The notes beneath the pieces were generated by a model. The model saw only the letters and a program-made list of their open reading frames with translations, ran no database searches and was not told the DNA's origin. From Kocuria sp. TGY1127_2 (GTDB taxonomy: Bacteria; Actinomycetota; Actinomycetes; Actinomycetales; Micrococcaceae): a DNA stretch of 64,000 bases. The DNA is taken from positions 1,488,001-1,552,000 of the forward strand of contig NZ_AP022834.1 in NCBI RefSeq assembly GCF_013394385.1. Direction: 5' to 3'. Both the position numbers and the translations under genes were made by a program. This document shows, piece by piece, positions 10,125-20,788 of the stretch (positions within the stretch are counted from its first letter, which is position 1; each line of letters starts with the position of its first letter).

Positions 10125-11164
10125 TCGATATCACCCTCGGACCGGCGCCGCCCCGCACGTGATTGGGAGGAGACCTGCTGCTCGTCCTCCCATTTCCCGT
10201 AGGCCGTGACGATGTCGCTCACCAGCTGATGTCGCACGACGTCGACGGCTTCGAGCTGGGAAAAATGTATTTCCTCGATGTCGTTCAGAATCTTCCGGAC
10301 CTGCCGCAGGCCGGACGCAGATCCGGTAGGAAGATCAACCTGCGTCACATCCCCTGTAACCACCATCTTGGAGCCGAACCCCAAACGAGTCAGGAACATC
10401 TTCATTTGCTCGACCGTGGTGTTCTGAGCCTCGTCCAGGATCACGAACGCATCGTTCAGGGTACGACCGCGCATGTAGGCCAGAGGGGCTACCTCAATGG
10501 TTCCGGCCTCCATCAGCCGCGGGATCGATTCGGGGTCCATCATGTCGTGAAGCGCGTCGTACAAAGGCCGCAGGTACGGATCGATTTTTTCGTTGAGGCT
10601 GCCCGGAAGAAACCCCAAGCTCTCCCCCGCTTCTACGGCGGGGCGGGTCAGAATGATGCGGTTGACCTCTTTGGCCTGAAGCGCTTGTACCGCTTTGGCC
10701 ATGGCGAGGTACGTTTTGCCTGTACCGGCCGGCCCGATGCCGAAAATCACGGTGTTGTTGTCGATCGCTTCCACATATGAGGACTGGTTGACCGTTTTGG
10801 GCCTGATTTTCCGGCCGCGAGACGAAAGTATGTTCTGCGTCATCGTCGGAGATGCGGAAGCCATATTCTTGATCAGCAGGTCCACCAAGCGCTTGACGAC
10901 TTCGGCGCTGATGACGCTGTCTTGAGAGGCCAGGACCTCGAGTTCCTCGAAGAGCCTGATGACCAAATCAACCTGGGCCGAGGGCCCGGTCACGACGACG
11001 TCGAGCCCTTTGACACCTAGGGAAACATCCGAGAACGCCTGCTCGATGATGAGCAATGACGAATCCTGCGGCCCAAGGACTTCGACCATGGACTCGCGGC
11101 TTCGAAATGTGTATGTCCTCGAAACGGACAACGGACGTGAAAGACCAGGCGTGGATGCGGTCAT
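10121..11164 (-). CDS. phoH: PhoH-like ATPase/helicase
   Basis: This 347-residue PhoH family protein has Walker A (GIGPAGTGKTYLA) and Walker B (AFVILDEAQN) motifs, with an N-terminal region of about 100 residues that includes a KH-like segment. PhoH-YbeY pairs recur across bacteria and point to an RNA-processing role. It is the first gene of the phoH-ybeY-CBS-era operon. I chose the ATG at 11164; a TTG directly upstream is also possible, with GGAGAGG nearby. Confidence 0.92.
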   Translation of the reverse strand: MTASTPGLSRPLSVSRTYTFRSRESMVEVLGPQDSSLLIIEQAFSDVSLGVKGLDVVVTGPSAQVDLVIRLFEELEVLASQDSVISAEVVKRLVDLLIKNMASASPTMTQNILSSRGRKIRPKTVNQSSYVEAIDNNTVIFGIGPAGTGKTYLAMAKAVQALQAKEVNRIILTRPAVEAGESLGFLPGSLNEKIDPYLRPLYDALHDMMDPESIPRLMEAGTIEVAPLAYMRGRTLNDAFVILDEAQNTTVEQMKMFLTRLGFGSKMVVTGDVTQVDLPTGSASGLRQVRKILNDIEEIHFSQLEAVDVVRHQLVSDIVTAYGKWEDEQQVSSQSRAGRRRSEGDIE

Positions 11165-11396
11165 CAAATGCGGAATTACCTCTCCTTCAAGGGGCGTTGG
11201 ACCCCTATGTTCCAGAGGACCCAGTTATTGTCCAAGACTACCGTTGTTGTCGCGAGCGCACCACGAGATTCTGCCGAATGCGAGCGAAGCCCATGTCACT
11301 GACGCCTCAGGGAGTCGAAACTCACGTCAACGCTTTAGACTGGGTGCACGGAACGCAAGGCCGTCATGGCGCGAACTGACCTGGAGGACTCAGAAC

Positions 11397-12314
11397 ATGA
11401 TCTCACGCACGTGGCGCCCGGTCGCGGGAGCGGTCGTGGTCTTGTGCGTTCTTCCCAGTGTGCTCAGTGGCTGTGGTCTGCTGGACGCCGCCAATAAGGC
11501 AAGCGAATCCGAAGAATCTCCCACGCCGACCTCCTCGCCGTCACAATCTGACCGGAAGGTTCCGCTGTACTGGCTCGGCAATACCGGTAAATCTTCTTAC
11601 CTGTACCGCGAGTACAGGGATTACCAAGCGGACGACGCCGCATCGGCGGGCGACGTGGTGGCGACCGCGGTGTCCATGCTGACGAGAGTCCATCCCAGCG
11701 ACCCGGACTATCACAATCCGTGGAAGCCCGCGAAGTCCGTAGGATCGTCGATGTCTACGGACGGCACGTTGACGCTCAACGTTTCCTCCGACATCTTTGA
11801 CCATTCGCTGTCCGACGACGAAGCAAATCTCGCGGTCCAACAACTGATTTACACGGCGACTGCCGCCGCGGCTGCGGGCGGCATAGCCAATGCGGGACCG
11901 ACCATGAAGGTCATCATCCTGGTCGATGGCCACCGAGGGTACCGCTTCGGGCAGCAGACGCTGGGACAGCCGATGGTCCGTGACGACGCCGTCGCAGCGC
12001 CTCTTTGGATCATCGACCCCGAACAGGACGTGGTGTCAACATCGAACCTCAGCGTCAAAATGGTAGCCACCAATGTGGCTTCAAGGGTGTACTGGGACAT
12101 CCGCAAGAACGGTTCTGAAGTAGCGTCCGGCAACGAAGAACTCTCCGGCAGCGAGTCCGGTCTCCAGGAGATTCAATTCAGCAAAACACTGTCCCCTGGC
12201 GACTACACAATCCGTATCTATATCCGCACAAGGGATCTTCGAGACCCGGGGCTGGCGGTATCCGACCAGGATGTCAGCCTCTACGATGACCACCAGTTCA
12301 AGATCAGAGACTAG
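11397..12314 (+). CDS. GerMN domain lipoprotein
   Basis: This 305-residue exported lipoprotein has the signal peptide MISRTWRPVAGAVVVLCVLP and a lipobox LSGC (Cys near residue 26), followed by a Ser/Thr/Pro-rich linker. A GerMN (sporulation/spore germination) domain covers roughly residues 55-190. The C-terminal part resembles the Gmad2 immunoglobulin-like domain. In non-spore-forming actinobacteria such proteins (LpqB-like in part) are cell-envelope proteins of unclear role. The start is supported by GGAGGA nine bases upstream. It converges on rsmE with a six-base gap. Confidence 0.82.
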   Translation: MISRTWRPVAGAVVVLCVLPSVLSGCGLLDAANKASESEESPTPTSSPSQSDRKVPLYWLGNTGKSSYLYREYRDYQADDAASAGDVVATAVSMLTRVHPSDPDYHNPWKPAKSVGSSMSTDGTLTLNVSSDIFDHSLSDDEANLAVQQLIYTATAAAAAGGIANAGPTMKVIILVDGHRGYRFGQQTLGQPMVRDDAVAAPLWIIDPEQDVVSTSNLSVKMVATNVASRVYWDIRKNGSEVASGNEELSGSESGLQEIQFSKTLSPGDYTIRIYIRTRDLRDPGLAVSDQDVSLYDDHQFKIRD

Positions 12315-12320
12315 GTCCTC

Positions 12321-13088
12321 TCATCGCCAGGGCCCGATCATCGCATTGATGACCGCGATCGCCGCTGCCCCCGCCGTCGAGCTCCTCAGCACATCCGTGC
12401 CCAGAACCGCGCACTGAGCCCCTGCCTCCTCGAGAGTCTGGACCTCGTGAGGGGATATCCCGCCTTCCGGACCGACGACTACGAAGATGCGGCCCGAACC
12501 GGCATCATTATTCGTCCTCTGGACCGAACCAAGGTAGTCCACGAGGCTCACCGCGGCTTCCTCATGAAGGACGACCATCCGGTCCCCCGGTTCCATGAGC
12601 CGGGAGACCTGGGAGGTGGACAACAATTCACCGACGTGAGGGACCAAAGAGCGCCTGGCCTGCTTGGCCGCCGCCGAAACCGTTTTGCCCCATTTCGCGT
12701 GAGCTTTCGCTGCACGGTCTGCTTTCCACCGCACAATGCTTCGCTCGGCCTGCCACGGGAAGATCGCGCTGGCGCCCAGTTCGGTGGCCATTTCGACCGC
12801 CATGAGGTCGCGGTCACCTTTGGCAAGTGCCTGGATCAACACGACCGAACTGGAGGGGTCTTGCACCGGCCCCGACTCGACGGACACGGCCAGACCATCC
12901 GGAATGATTTCTGTGACGACACCGCCGACGCGATGACCGCGTCCATCAACCAGGTCGAGAGGTTCTCCCACGCCGAGTCGTTTCACGGTCTTCGCGTGGT
13001 GCCCTTCCGATCCCACCAATTCATAAGTTTCCCCGGCTGCCAAGGATTCGATGTGTTGCGGTTCGACGTAGAAAACGGGGTGCGTCAT
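12321..13088 (-). CDS. rsmE: 16S rRNA (uracil1498-N3)-methyltransferase
   Basis: RsmE methylates N3 of U1498 in 16S rRNA with S-adenosylmethionine. The 255-aa protein has the SPOUT-type knot: VVVGPEGGISPHEV and VLGTDVLRSSTAGAAAI form the cofactor loops, and an N-terminal PUA-like region precedes (GSEGHHAKTVKRLGVGEP). It follows dnaJ by nine bases, the usual hrcA-dnaJ-rsmE arrangement. Confidence 0.95.
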   Translation of the reverse strand: MTHPVFYVEPQHIESLAAGETYELVGSEGHHAKTVKRLGVGEPLDLVDGRGHRVGGVVTEIIPDGLAVSVESGPVQDPSSSVVLIQALAKGDRDLMAVEMATELGASAIFPWQAERSIVRWKADRAAKAHAKWGKTVSAAAKQARRSLVPHVGELLSTSQVSRLMEPGDRMVVLHEEAAVSLVDYLGSVQRTNNDAGSGRIFVVVGPEGGISPHEVQTLEEAGAQCAVLGTDVLRSSTAGAAAIAVINAMIGPWR

Positions 13089-13097
13089 GGAAGCCGG

Positions 13098-14228
13098 TCA
13101 GTCCTGGAACCTATCCCGCAAGCGCGAGAAAAATCCGTGTCCCGTGTTCTGCATCGTTTCGCCGACGACGTCGTCCTCTCCCCGGAGCTCGGCAAGCTTG
13201 CGCAACAGCTCGCGCTGCTCGTCGTTGATCTTCGAAGGTGTTTCGACCTCGAAATGAACAACGATGTTGCCGCGTCCGGTGCCGCGGAGCTTGGTGACGC
13301 CCAGGTCGCGAAGCGTGGTCGTCTGGCCCGTCTGGGTTCCGGGCTTGACCGTGACTTCCTGCGTACCGTCAAAAGTTTCGAGGTTGATGGTGGTGCCCAA
13401 CGCTGCTGCAGTCATGGGCACCGTCATGGTCGCGTGGAGATCGTCCCCTTCACGCGTAAAGGTTTCGTCCGGGTTCACGCGAAGCTCGACGTAGAGGTCC
13501 CCGTTCGGTCCACCGCCGGTTCCGGCTTCGCCTTCGCCGCTGAGTCGAATTCGCGTACCGGTCGAAACACCCGCCGGGATCTTGAGTGTCAGCGGCTTGC
13601 GCTGACGCACTCGGCCCTCGCCGTAACATTCGGGGCACGGGTGCTTGATGACCGTGCCGAAGCCTCGGCAACTCGGGCACTCGGCCGTGGTGACGACATT
13701 CCCGAGAATGGACTGGACCTGACGCTGAATATGACCTTGCCCGTGGCAGACGTCGCAGGTTTCGGGCTCGGTTCCCTTCTCGGTTCCTTGACCCTCGCAC
13801 AGGGAGCAAGTCACGGCGGTATCCACGGTGACTTCTTTTTCTGTTCCGAATACGGCGTCCCGCAGGTTGACCCGTACGTTGATGAGGGCATCCTGGCCTT
13901 GACGCACACGGCTCTCCGGGCCCCGTGGTCCGCCGGCGCCTTGGAAGAACGTTTCGAAGATATCCGAGAAACCGAACCCGCTGCCGGGGAAGCCACCGCC
14001 ATAACCGGTGTTATTGCCGTTCTCGTTCCCCGTGGTGTCATAGACGCGGCGTTTGTCCGGGTCCGAGAGGATGTCGTGGGCGTGGGAGACGCGCTTGAAT
14101 TCTTCTGCCGCCTCGGGCGAAGGATTCACATCCGGATGCAAGGTGCGCGCCTTCTTGCGGTACGCTTTCTTGATTTCTTCTGGACTGGCGTCTCGCGAGA
14201 CGCCGAGAGTCTGGTAGTGGTCGCTCAC
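13098..14228 (-). CDS. dnaJ: Chaperone DnaJ
   Basis: DnaJ is the Hsp40 co-chaperone that stimulates DnaK ATPase activity. The 376-residue protein has a J domain with HPD ([12 protein letters not shown]), a Gly/Phe-rich linker with [12 protein letters not shown], four zinc-finger repeats ([32 protein letters not shown]), and the C-terminal client-binding barrels. The start is taken as the GTG at 14228 with AAGGAAC upstream, since the J domain begins right after; an ATG at 14270 would add 14 residues. It sits directly downstream of hrcA and should be under CIRCE control. Confidence 0.96.
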   Translation of the reverse strand: MSDHYQTLGVSRDASPEEIKKAYRKKARTLHPDVNPSPEAAEEFKRVSHAHDILSDPDKRRVYDTTGNENGNNTGYGGGFPGSGFGFSDIFETFFQGAGGPRGPESRVRQGQDALINVRVNLRDAVFGTEKEVTVDTAVTCSLCEGQGTEKGTEPETCDVCHGQGHIQRQVQSILGNVVTTAECPSCRGFGTVIKHPCPECYGEGRVRQRKPLTLKIPAGVSTGTRIRLSGEGEAGTGGGPNGDLYVELRVNPDETFTREGDDLHATMTVPMTAAALGTTINLETFDGTQEVTVKPGTQTGQTTTLRDLGVTKLRGTGRGNIVVHFEVETPSKINDEQRELLRKLAELRGEDDVVGETMQNTGHGFFSRLRDRFQD

Positions 14229-14295
14229 TGATGTTCCTTGATCTGCGGTCGGAAACCGCGTGGGTTCCAATTCGTCAACGGCTGTGCGCGCGGAT

Positions 14296-15309
14296 TTATT
14301 CGTTCAAGATGCGGGAGAGGTACCGCGCGACGGCCCTCACCGCGGACATGGTCCCTGGATAATCCATTCGTGTCGGCCCGACGATGCCCACTTTCGAGGC
14401 GAGTTGCGGCCCGTACCCCGTCGCAATCACGGACGCATCCGATAACGGAGTGTCCGAATTCTCCCGCCCGATCCGGACGGAGACGCCCCTGGCGTCCTCG
14501 CCGATTTCGGAAAGCAAACGCAACATGACGACTTGCTCTTCCAATACGTCGAGGATGGGCGCGATGCTGCGGTTGAAGTCGTCCGTGGACTCCGCGAGAT
14601 AAGAAGTACCCGCCATGAGCAGGCGTTCTTCCTGTTCGCCTCGACCCAGGATAGTCACCATTCCGGCGAGAATCCTGGCCGAATCACGATGCGCTGGCTC
14701 ACATCCGGCGACCGCGGTCACCAGCGAAGCCTCCAAATCCCCCACAGGACGATCCAGGATCGCGTCCAGGAAACCGCGACGAATCCCCGTCAACGTCTCT
14801 TCTGAGAGTTCCTTAGGGATCTCGACGACGCGCTGGCCGACTCCCCCGCGAGTCGTGATCATGACAACCAGAACGAATCGCGGAGCCATGGTCACCAATT
14901 CAAGGTGCCGGACTTTCGCCCCGGTCCGCGTGGGGTACTGAACAAGTGCGACTTGCCGAGTCAATTGGGACAGTAGACGGACAGTCTTTTCCATCATCTG
15001 ATCGACATCGTCCGACGAGTCCAGGAAACTCGTGATCGCCCGACGTTCCGCAACGGACAGCGGCTTGATCGATGCGATCTGATCCACGAATGCGCGGTAA
15101 CCCTTGTCCGTGGGTATCCGGCCGGCGCTCGCGTGAGGGGCCATGATCATTCCGGCGTCTTCCAGGGCGGCCATGTCATTACGGACAGTTGCGCTGGAGA
15201 CACCGAGTTTGTGCCGGTCGACCAAGGCTTTTGAACCGACGGGCTCGCGCGAGTGCACGTAGTCCTCGACGATCGCGCTCAGGACATCGAGCCGGCGTGG
15301 CTTGTTCAC
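14296..15309 (-). CDS. hrcA: Heat-inducible transcription repressor HrcA
   Basis: HrcA represses class I heat-shock genes by binding CIRCE and is folded with the help of GroEL. The 337-aa protein has an N-terminal winged helix ([39 protein letters not shown]) and a long GAF-like effector/dimer domain. A CIRCE-like operator lies 55 bases upstream of its GTG start, so the hrcA-dnaJ-rsmE operon is probably self-regulated. Confidence 0.96.
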   Translation of the reverse strand: MNKPRRLDVLSAIVEDYVHSREPVGSKALVDRHKLGVSSATVRNDMAALEDAGMIMAPHASAGRIPTDKGYRAFVDQIASIKPLSVAERRAITSFLDSSDDVDQMMEKTVRLLSQLTRQVALVQYPTRTGAKVRHLELVTMAPRFVLVVMITTRGGVGQRVVEIPKELSEETLTGIRRGFLDAILDRPVGDLEASLVTAVAGCEPAHRDSARILAGMVTILGRGEQEERLLMAGTSYLAESTDDFNRSIAPILDVLEEQVVMLRLLSEIGEDARGVSVRIGRENSDTPLSDASVIATGYGPQLASKVGIVGPTRMDYPGTMSAVRAVARYLSRILNE

Positions 15310-15363
15310 GGTCTCGCCCTCCTCGCAAAATCCTGACTGTAGATGCTTCGTGGCGGGAGCCCA

Positions 15364-15390
15364 TTGGCACTCCCCCGGTCCGACTGCTAA
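15364..15390. promoter_or_regulatory. CIRCE operator of the hrcA-dnaJ operon
   Basis: TTGGCACTC, nine bases, GACTGCTAA matches the CIRCE consensus TTAGCACTC-N9-GAGTGCTAA with two mismatches. It lies between hrcA and the divergent DUF3097 gene. Confidence 0.85.
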
Positions 15391-15517
15391 GTCTACGCCG
15401 CATGCCCGCTGTCGAAAAACGCGCCGCCGGATGCTCAGCTCTCGGCGGAGAGGCTATATTGGCGACGGGCCGCGCGCCCGCTCTTGGAAATTTTTGGACC
15501 ACAGGACAGGAAGTTGC

Positions 15518-16384
15518 ATGGATCGCTACGGATGGGGCCCCCAGGAACTGGGCAGCGCCGGATTGAGCAACCAGCCGCCTGAGCCCCGGGACCTTGAAGT
15601 CCGAAAGGACATGGTCATCGAGGAGGTCCAATCCGGCTGGGTAGGCGCGGCGGTGAGCTTGCAGTCGATCGGCGGCCAACGCGTGGTCGGGCTCGAAGAC
15701 CGCCACGGAGCTGTCCGGGCTTTTCCTCTGGGGCATGGATTCTTGTACGAAGGCGAGCCCGTGCGCCTCGTGCCTCCCCGTGCGCGAACGCCATCGAAGC
15801 CGCAACGCACGCGTTCGGGTTCGCTCGCAGTCCCGGGAGCCAAGGCAAGAAAAGCGCGGGCATCGCGAATGCTGGTCGAAGGTCTGCACGACGCAGAGTT
15901 GATCGAGAAGGTATGGGGAGATGACCTGCGCATCGAGGGTATCGTTGTCGAGCCCATGCACGGCCTAGACCATGTCTCCGAAATCATTCGAGAATTCGAG
16001 CCCGGTCCCGAGCGGAGGTTGGGAATCCTCGCGGACCATTTGGTTACGGGCAGCAAAGAATCAAGACTTGCCGAGCAGGCCATGAAGGTGCCGGGTGCCC
16101 GAGGCAACGTATTGTTTGTCGGTCATCCGTATGTGGACGTATGGGAGTCCGTGAAACCGAAAGCCGTGGGGCTCCGCGAATGGCCGCAGGTTCCTCGCGG
16201 GGAAGACTGGAAAACCGGGATTCTCCAGAGAATCGGTTGGCCTCACGAAACGCCTGCACAGCGTGCGGCGGCGTGGAAGAAGATCCTTGCCAGCGTCACC
16301 ACCTACGCGGACTTGGACCCGGGAATTCTGGGCCCGGTTGAACACATCATCGATTTTCTGACGGCGAAGCCCGGGGCCCCGTAA
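15518..16384 (+). CDS. DUF3097 family protein
   Basis: This 288-residue protein belongs to a family restricted to actinobacteria and of unknown function. Family-typical blocks are the start MDRYGWGPQ, a nearby Arg/Lys-rich stretch, the central LVEGLHDAELIEKVWGDDLR (Toprim-like acid/His content) and a C-terminal VTTYADLDPGILGPVEHIIDF. The LVEGxxD motif followed by a later GHPYVDVWESVKP resembles the metal-binding core of Toprim domains, which suggests a nucleic-acid role; this is inference. The ATG follows AGGACAGGAAG. It is divergent from hrcA, a conserved neighbour. Confidence 0.87.
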   Translation: MDRYGWGPQELGSAGLSNQPPEPRDLEVRKDMVIEEVQSGWVGAAVSLQSIGGQRVVGLEDRHGAVRAFPLGHGFLYEGEPVRLVPPRARTPSKPQRTRSGSLAVPGAKARKARASRMLVEGLHDAELIEKVWGDDLRIEGIVVEPMHGLDHVSEIIREFEPGPERRLGILADHLVTGSKESRLAEQAMKVPGARGNVLFVGHPYVDVWESVKPKAVGLREWPQVPRGEDWKTGILQRIGWPHETPAQRAAAWKKILASVTTYADLDPGILGPVEHIIDFLTAKPGAP

Positions 16385-16533
16385 TCGACTGCCCCAGCCC
16401 CAGAGCCTTGGCACCGAACCGCAATCCGTGGCAATGTGGCGGTAAGTACGTACCCGTTTGGCTCAACTAATCGGTAATATTTGGAATCGCGTCCTTGACG
16501 CTTTCATGTCTGCCCGAAAGAAAAGGCGAGGTT

Positions 16534-16953
16534 TTGACGACCACTTCCACCGATAAGAAACCCCCGTTCGAAGGTGTGTCCGCGACTCCGGAGCCTCTCA
16601 GCGTCAAAGACGATCGCTCGATGGCCACGATGGCCCACTTCGGCGGTGTCGTAGGATGCGTTCCGGCCGCTATCATCTACGCAACCTTGCGGGCACGTGG
16701 CCGCTTCACCGCTCAAGAGGCTCGCGAGGCCTTGAATTTCACATTGCTGCCGTCGGTGGTTGTCGTGGTGAGCGTCGCGCTCTCGGTCGTTCCCGGGATC
16801 GGCTGGATATTTGGGCTGATCGCGGCGGCTGTATGGGTTTATCTGGCGGTTTCCTCGCTCATTGCGGGCATCAAGGTAAACCGGGGCAATCCGTACCAGT
16901 ATCACTACAACACGCGCGCCTTCGACTGGTTCTCCCGCCGCCGGCGGCGCTGA
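16534..16953 (+). CDS. DUF4870 family small membrane protein
   Basis: This protein of about 139 residues has the DUF4870 pattern: MATMAHFGGVVGC near the first membrane segment, an ARGRFTAQEAREALNF motif, a long hydrophobic hairpin (LLPSVVVVVSVALSVVPGIGWIFGLIAAAVWVYLAVSSL in two parts), then YQY and a basic tail. Function is unknown. The start is uncertain: a TTG at 16534 lies just after AAGGCGAGG, and another TTG at 16495 would add 13 residues. Confidence 0.75.
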   Translation: MTTTSTDKKPPFEGVSATPEPLSVKDDRSMATMAHFGGVVGCVPAAIIYATLRARGRFTAQEAREALNFTLLPSVVVVVSVALSVVPGIGWIFGLIAAAVWVYLAVSSLIAGIKVNRGNPYQYHYNTRAFDWFSRRRRR

Positions 16954-16969
16954 ACGCCATCGACTATTT

Positions 16970-18196
16970 TCAGGCCGTCAGATCACGCACGACCGCGTCG
17001 CCCAGCAGACGTCCTTGGAGCGTCAGAAGTACGGTGCCGTCGTCGAGGGCTGCCTGGTCGATGAGTCCTTGATCTGCCAGCCACGACGTTCTTTCACGAC
17101 CGTCTGGCCTCAAACTCGACAACGGCAATCCGTCGCGGATTCTCGCCGCCAACATCACGTTTTCCATATAGCGAGTGTCGTCGTCGAGGATCTCCCGAGC
17201 CGCCGCCGGTGAATCTTGGGCTCGTACTCGTTGCGCGTAAGGCAGTGGGTGTTTCACATTCCACCAGCGCGTCCCGTTGACGTGGGAATGCGCTCCCGGG
17301 CCGATCCCCCACCAGTCCTGATTGTGCCAATAGGCCAGGTTGTGACTGGAGCGTGTTTCGACGGTTCGAGACCAATTCGACACTTCGTACCACCCGTATC
17401 CGGCTTCTTCGAATAGGCGGCTGGCCAAGAGATACATATCGGCTTGTTGGTCATCGTCGACTGCCGTGTAAACGCCCCGGGCGATCTGTGCCGCCAACTT
17501 GGTGCCAGGCTCAACGATCAGGGAGTACGCGGAAATGTGGTCCGGTTCGTAGCTGATCGCGGATTTGACGGAAGTCTGCCATTCCTCGAGCGTCTCTCCG
17601 GGGGCGCCCGAGATCAGATCCACGGATACTTCCAAGCCTATTTCACGGGCCCAGCGAACTACCTTGGGCACGTTGGACGGCTCATGGGTTCGGTCCAGGA
17701 CCTCGAGAACACGAGGAACCGCCGACTGCATCCCGAAGGAAACTCGCGTGAAACCCGCTTGCTTGAGGGCAACGAGGTCTTCCCGCTCGACCGAATCCGG
17801 ATTCGCTTCCGTAGTGACTTCGGCTCCAGGTACCAAACCGAACGTCTCGACGGCAGTTCGGAGGATCTCAACCAGATCGTCAGTCGGAATACGCGTTGGG
17901 GTGCCCCCGCCGAAAAATACGGAGTGAAGAGGGCGCTTCTTCACACCCGAGGCCTGCAGAACTTCGCGAGCAAAATGCAGCTCGCGCAGAGCGTCTTTCG
18001 CATATGTCAGGCGGCCCACGCCTTCGCCGAAGTCTTCTTTGGCATAGGTATTGAAATCGCAGTATCCACAGCGGACGGAACAATACGGCACATGGACGTA
18101 GAGGCTCAACGTTCGTCCTTCGGCTTGCCGCAGGACGGACGGCGGCAGGAGGCCGTCGCGAGGGGCCGGATCGCCAGTTGGCTGAGCAGGACTCAC
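16970..18196 (-). CDS. hemW: Radical SAM heme chaperone HemW
   Basis: HemW-type proteins are coproporphyrinogen-oxidase-like radical SAM enzymes that bind heme and are thought to deliver it. The 408-aa protein has the iron-sulfur motif CSVRCGYC with the extra Phe (CDFNTY), the GGGTPT SAM loop and the HemW C-terminal domain ([20 protein letters not shown]). The true coproporphyrinogen III dehydrogenase HemN has an extra Cys in the motif (CxxxCxxCxC), which is absent here. The ATG overlaps the lepA stop as ATGA; the lepA-hemW pair is widely conserved. Confidence 0.93.
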   Translation of the reverse strand: MSPAQPTGDPAPRDGLLPPSVLRQAEGRTLSLYVHVPYCSVRCGYCDFNTYAKEDFGEGVGRLTYAKDALRELHFAREVLQASGVKKRPLHSVFFGGGTPTRIPTDDLVEILRTAVETFGLVPGAEVTTEANPDSVEREDLVALKQAGFTRVSFGMQSAVPRVLEVLDRTHEPSNVPKVVRWAREIGLEVSVDLISGAPGETLEEWQTSVKSAISYEPDHISAYSLIVEPGTKLAAQIARGVYTAVDDDQQADMYLLASRLFEEAGYGWYEVSNWSRTVETRSSHNLAYWHNQDWWGIGPGAHSHVNGTRWWNVKHPLPYAQRVRAQDSPAAAREILDDDTRYMENVMLAARIRDGLPLSSLRPDGRERTSWLADQGLIDQAALDDGTVLLTLQGRLLGDAVVRDLTA

Positions 18197-20049
18197 TTTT
18201 TCGGTTTGTCCTTGGCCTCATCGGAGGAGCTAAGGGCTGCGACGAAGGCTTCTTGGGGCACTTCCACGCGACCGATCGTCTTCATGCGTTTCTTGCCTTC
18301 CTTCTGCTTTTCCAGCAATTTCCGTTTGCGGGAAATGTCACCGCCGTAGCACTTGGACAAAACGTCCTTGCGGATGGCCCGGATGTTTTCTCGGGCGATG
18401 ATGCGCGACCCGATGGCCGCCTGAATCGGAACCTCGAACTGTTGCCTGGGAATGAGTTCCTTGAGCTTTGAGGCCATGGAGACGCCGTAGGAATAGGCCT
18501 TGTCCCGGTGAGTAATCGCCGAAAATGCGTCAACACGCTCGCCTTGGAGAAGAATGTCCACCTTCACCAGATCCGATTCCTGCTGACCGTCCAACTTCCA
18601 GTCCAGGGAAGCGTAGCCACGGGTCCGAGACTTGAGGTGGTCAAAGAAGTCGAACACAATTTCGGCGAGGGGCAATCGGTAGCGCAGTTCCACACGTTCC
18701 TGTGACAGATAGTCCATTCCGCCGATCTGTCCGCGCCTGGATTGACACAATTCCATGATGGCGCCGACGAACTCGCTCGGGGAAATGATCGTGATCGCGA
18801 CCATGGGCTCCGCGATGGTCTCCAGCTTCCCTTCGGGGAATTCGCTGGGGCTCGTGACACGCAGGTAGGAACCGTCTTCCGCGACGACATCGTAGATGAC
18901 GTTGGGTGCCGTGGAGATCAGGTCCAGGTTGAACTCTCGTTCCAAGCGTTCCCGAATGATCTCCAGGTGGAGGAGCCCTAGGAACCCGCAGCGGAAGCCG
19001 AATCCCAGGGCGGCCGAGGTCTCCGGCTCGTAAACGAGGGCGGCGTCGTTGAGTTTGAGCTTGTCCAGCGCGTCACGGAGTACCGGGTAATCCGATCCGT
19101 CGATGGGAAACAGCCCCGAAAAGACCATCGGTTTGGGGTCTTCGTACCCTCCGAGCGATTCTTGTGCGGGTTTCCGGCCGTCCGTGACGGTATCTCCGAC
19201 GCGCGACTGGCGAACGTCCTTGACGCCCGTGATGAGGTAACCGACCTCTCCGACGCCGAGGCCTTCGGTCGGCTTCGGTTCGGGCGAAATCACGCCAATT
19301 TCCAAGAGTTCGTGTTCGGCGCCCGTCGACATCATCGCAATGCGTTGGCGCGGTGCAAGCTTGCCATCGACAACGCGTACGTAGGTGACAACTCCCCTGT
19401 ATGAGTCGTACACGGAGTCGAAGATCATGGCACGTGCCGGAGCGTCAGGATCACCCTGAGGAGCCGGGATCTCACGGACGATTCTGTCCAGAAGCTCCTC
19501 TACGCCTTCTCCGGTTTTGCCCGAGACCCTCAGGACGTCCTCGGGCTGGCCGCCGATGAGGTTCGCGATTTCCTCGGCGTATTTGTCAGGTTGCGCTGCG
19601 GGCAAGTCGATTTTGTTCAGGACCGGAATGATCACGAGATCGTTCTCCATGGCCAGGTACAGGTTGGCCAATGTTTGGGCCTCGATCCCCTGGGCCGCGT
19701 CCACCAGCAGCAATGCGCCTTCGCATGCTGCCAGGGAGCGAGAAACCTCGTAGGTGAAGTCGACGTGTCCGGGCGTATCGATCATATTGAGCGCGTAGGA
19801 GGACCCGTCCAGTTCCCAGGGCATTCGGACGGCCTGGGACTTGATGGTAATTCCGCGTTCACGCTCGATGTCCATTCTGTCCAGGTACTGGGCCTTCATC
19901 TGACGAGGCGTGACGACCCCCGTCGCCTGGAGCATACGGTCAGCGAGAGTCGACTTGCCGTGGTCGATGTGGGCGATGATGCAAAAGTTCCGAAGAATGC
20001 TCGGATCGGTTGCGGCGGGCCGTGGGGCCTGACTCGCCTGAGGTGCCAC
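18193..20049 (-). CDS. lepA: Elongation factor 4 (LepA)
   Basis: LepA is a ribosomal GTPase that acts on stalled or assembling ribosomes. The 618-aa protein has G motifs [27 protein letters not shown] and NKIDLP, and the LepA-specific C-terminal domain ([21 protein letters not shown] near the end). The start is set at the GTG at 20049, with AGGAAAGGAAG just upstream; the frame stays open to 20109 but family members start near this point. Confidence 0.96.
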   Translation of the reverse strand: MAPQASQAPRPAATDPSILRNFCIIAHIDHGKSTLADRMLQATGVVTPRQMKAQYLDRMDIERERGITIKSQAVRMPWELDGSSYALNMIDTPGHVDFTYEVSRSLAACEGALLLVDAAQGIEAQTLANLYLAMENDLVIIPVLNKIDLPAAQPDKYAEEIANLIGGQPEDVLRVSGKTGEGVEELLDRIVREIPAPQGDPDAPARAMIFDSVYDSYRGVVTYVRVVDGKLAPRQRIAMMSTGAEHELLEIGVISPEPKPTEGLGVGEVGYLITGVKDVRQSRVGDTVTDGRKPAQESLGGYEDPKPMVFSGLFPIDGSDYPVLRDALDKLKLNDAALVYEPETSAALGFGFRCGFLGLLHLEIIRERLEREFNLDLISTAPNVIYDVVAEDGSYLRVTSPSEFPEGKLETIAEPMVAITIISPSEFVGAIMELCQSRRGQIGGMDYLSQERVELRYRLPLAEIVFDFFDHLKSRTRGYASLDWKLDGQQESDLVKVDILLQGERVDAFSAITHRDKAYSYGVSMASKLKELIPRQQFEVPIQAAIGSRIIARENIRAIRKDVLSKCYGGDISRKRKLLEKQKEGKKRMKTIGRVEVPQEAFVAALSSSDEAKDKPKK

Positions 20050-20151
20050 GGAAGACTTCCTTTCCTGGGTGTACGCACACGTGTGCCGGTCAATGACCAA
20101 GTTTCCCACGTTTTCGCGTGGGGCGCGAAGTTCTCCCCTAAGCTGGTGGAC

Positions 20152-20682
20152 ATGAATGTCGATGGGTACACGATCAACCGCATTTTCCGGCTGACAAGGC
20201 GTGTCTTTCGCCAGGTTCGAAAAGCGCAGAATACTTCAAGCAGACCACAACCGGGCCGCTCCGCGGGGAACCGCGCGCCGCGCAATGCATCGGGTTACAA
20301 GGGAGACTATCGCGGTCGGTTAAAAGCTGACTACGCGCCGAATCCGAATGGTCGGCCAGATCCCGGGGAAATAGTTTGGACTTGGGTTCCGTTCGAAGAA
20401 GACTATTCAAAAGGCAAAGACCGTCCGGTCCTTCTGGTAGGCCGCGATGGCGAGGAGCTCTTGGGCTTGATGCTGACCAGCAAAGACCACAACAACGCTC
20501 ATGAGCACGATGACAGATACGTGGACATCGGTTCCGGACCGTGGGATTCACAGTCACGCCCGTCGGAGATCAAGATCGACCGCATCATTAAGGTGGATCC
20601 GAACAACGTGCGACGGGAGGGTGCTTCGCTGGACCGTCAGACGTTTGAGCTGGTGGTCTCCGCGGTGAATTCCCGCCGATAA
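20152..20682 (+). CDS. PemK/MazF-like toxin-family protein without a visible antitoxin
   Basis: This 176-residue protein has a basic, low-complexity N-terminal half (about residues 1-60, many Arg/Asn/Gly) and a PemK/MazF-type barrel ([26 protein letters not shown], then [16 protein letters not shown]). In classical MazF the Arg/Thr at PxxRPV(L/V)(I/V) and a later Ser/Thr are needed for RNA cleavage; the RPVLLVG segment is present. No antitoxin gene lies next to it. This location between lepA and rpsT is shared by many actinobacteria, so a house-keeping role is more likely than an addiction module. The ATG follows GGTGGA. Confidence 0.8.
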   Translation: MNVDGYTINRIFRLTRRVFRQVRKAQNTSSRPQPGRSAGNRAPRNASGYKGDYRGRLKADYAPNPNGRPDPGEIVWTWVPFEEDYSKGKDRPVLLVGRDGEELLGLMLTSKDHNNAHEHDDRYVDIGSGPWDSQSRPSEIKIDRIIKVDPNNVRREGASLDRQTFELVVSAVNSRR

Positions 20683-20788
20683 AACGCTTTCCGGGTTTCC
20701 CCATGTACATCGTCCTCGCCTGGAACGGAAGCCAATGCGTGGCCTAGCTCATTACGTGTCCGCCCTGGCCCGAGTCATTCAGCTCTGA

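Noticed and set aside
12447-14231. 594-codon plus-strand frame opposite rsmE and dnaJ
   Set aside because: It is the antisense shadow of two well-conserved genes; no domain, no ribosome site, and it spans their boundary.
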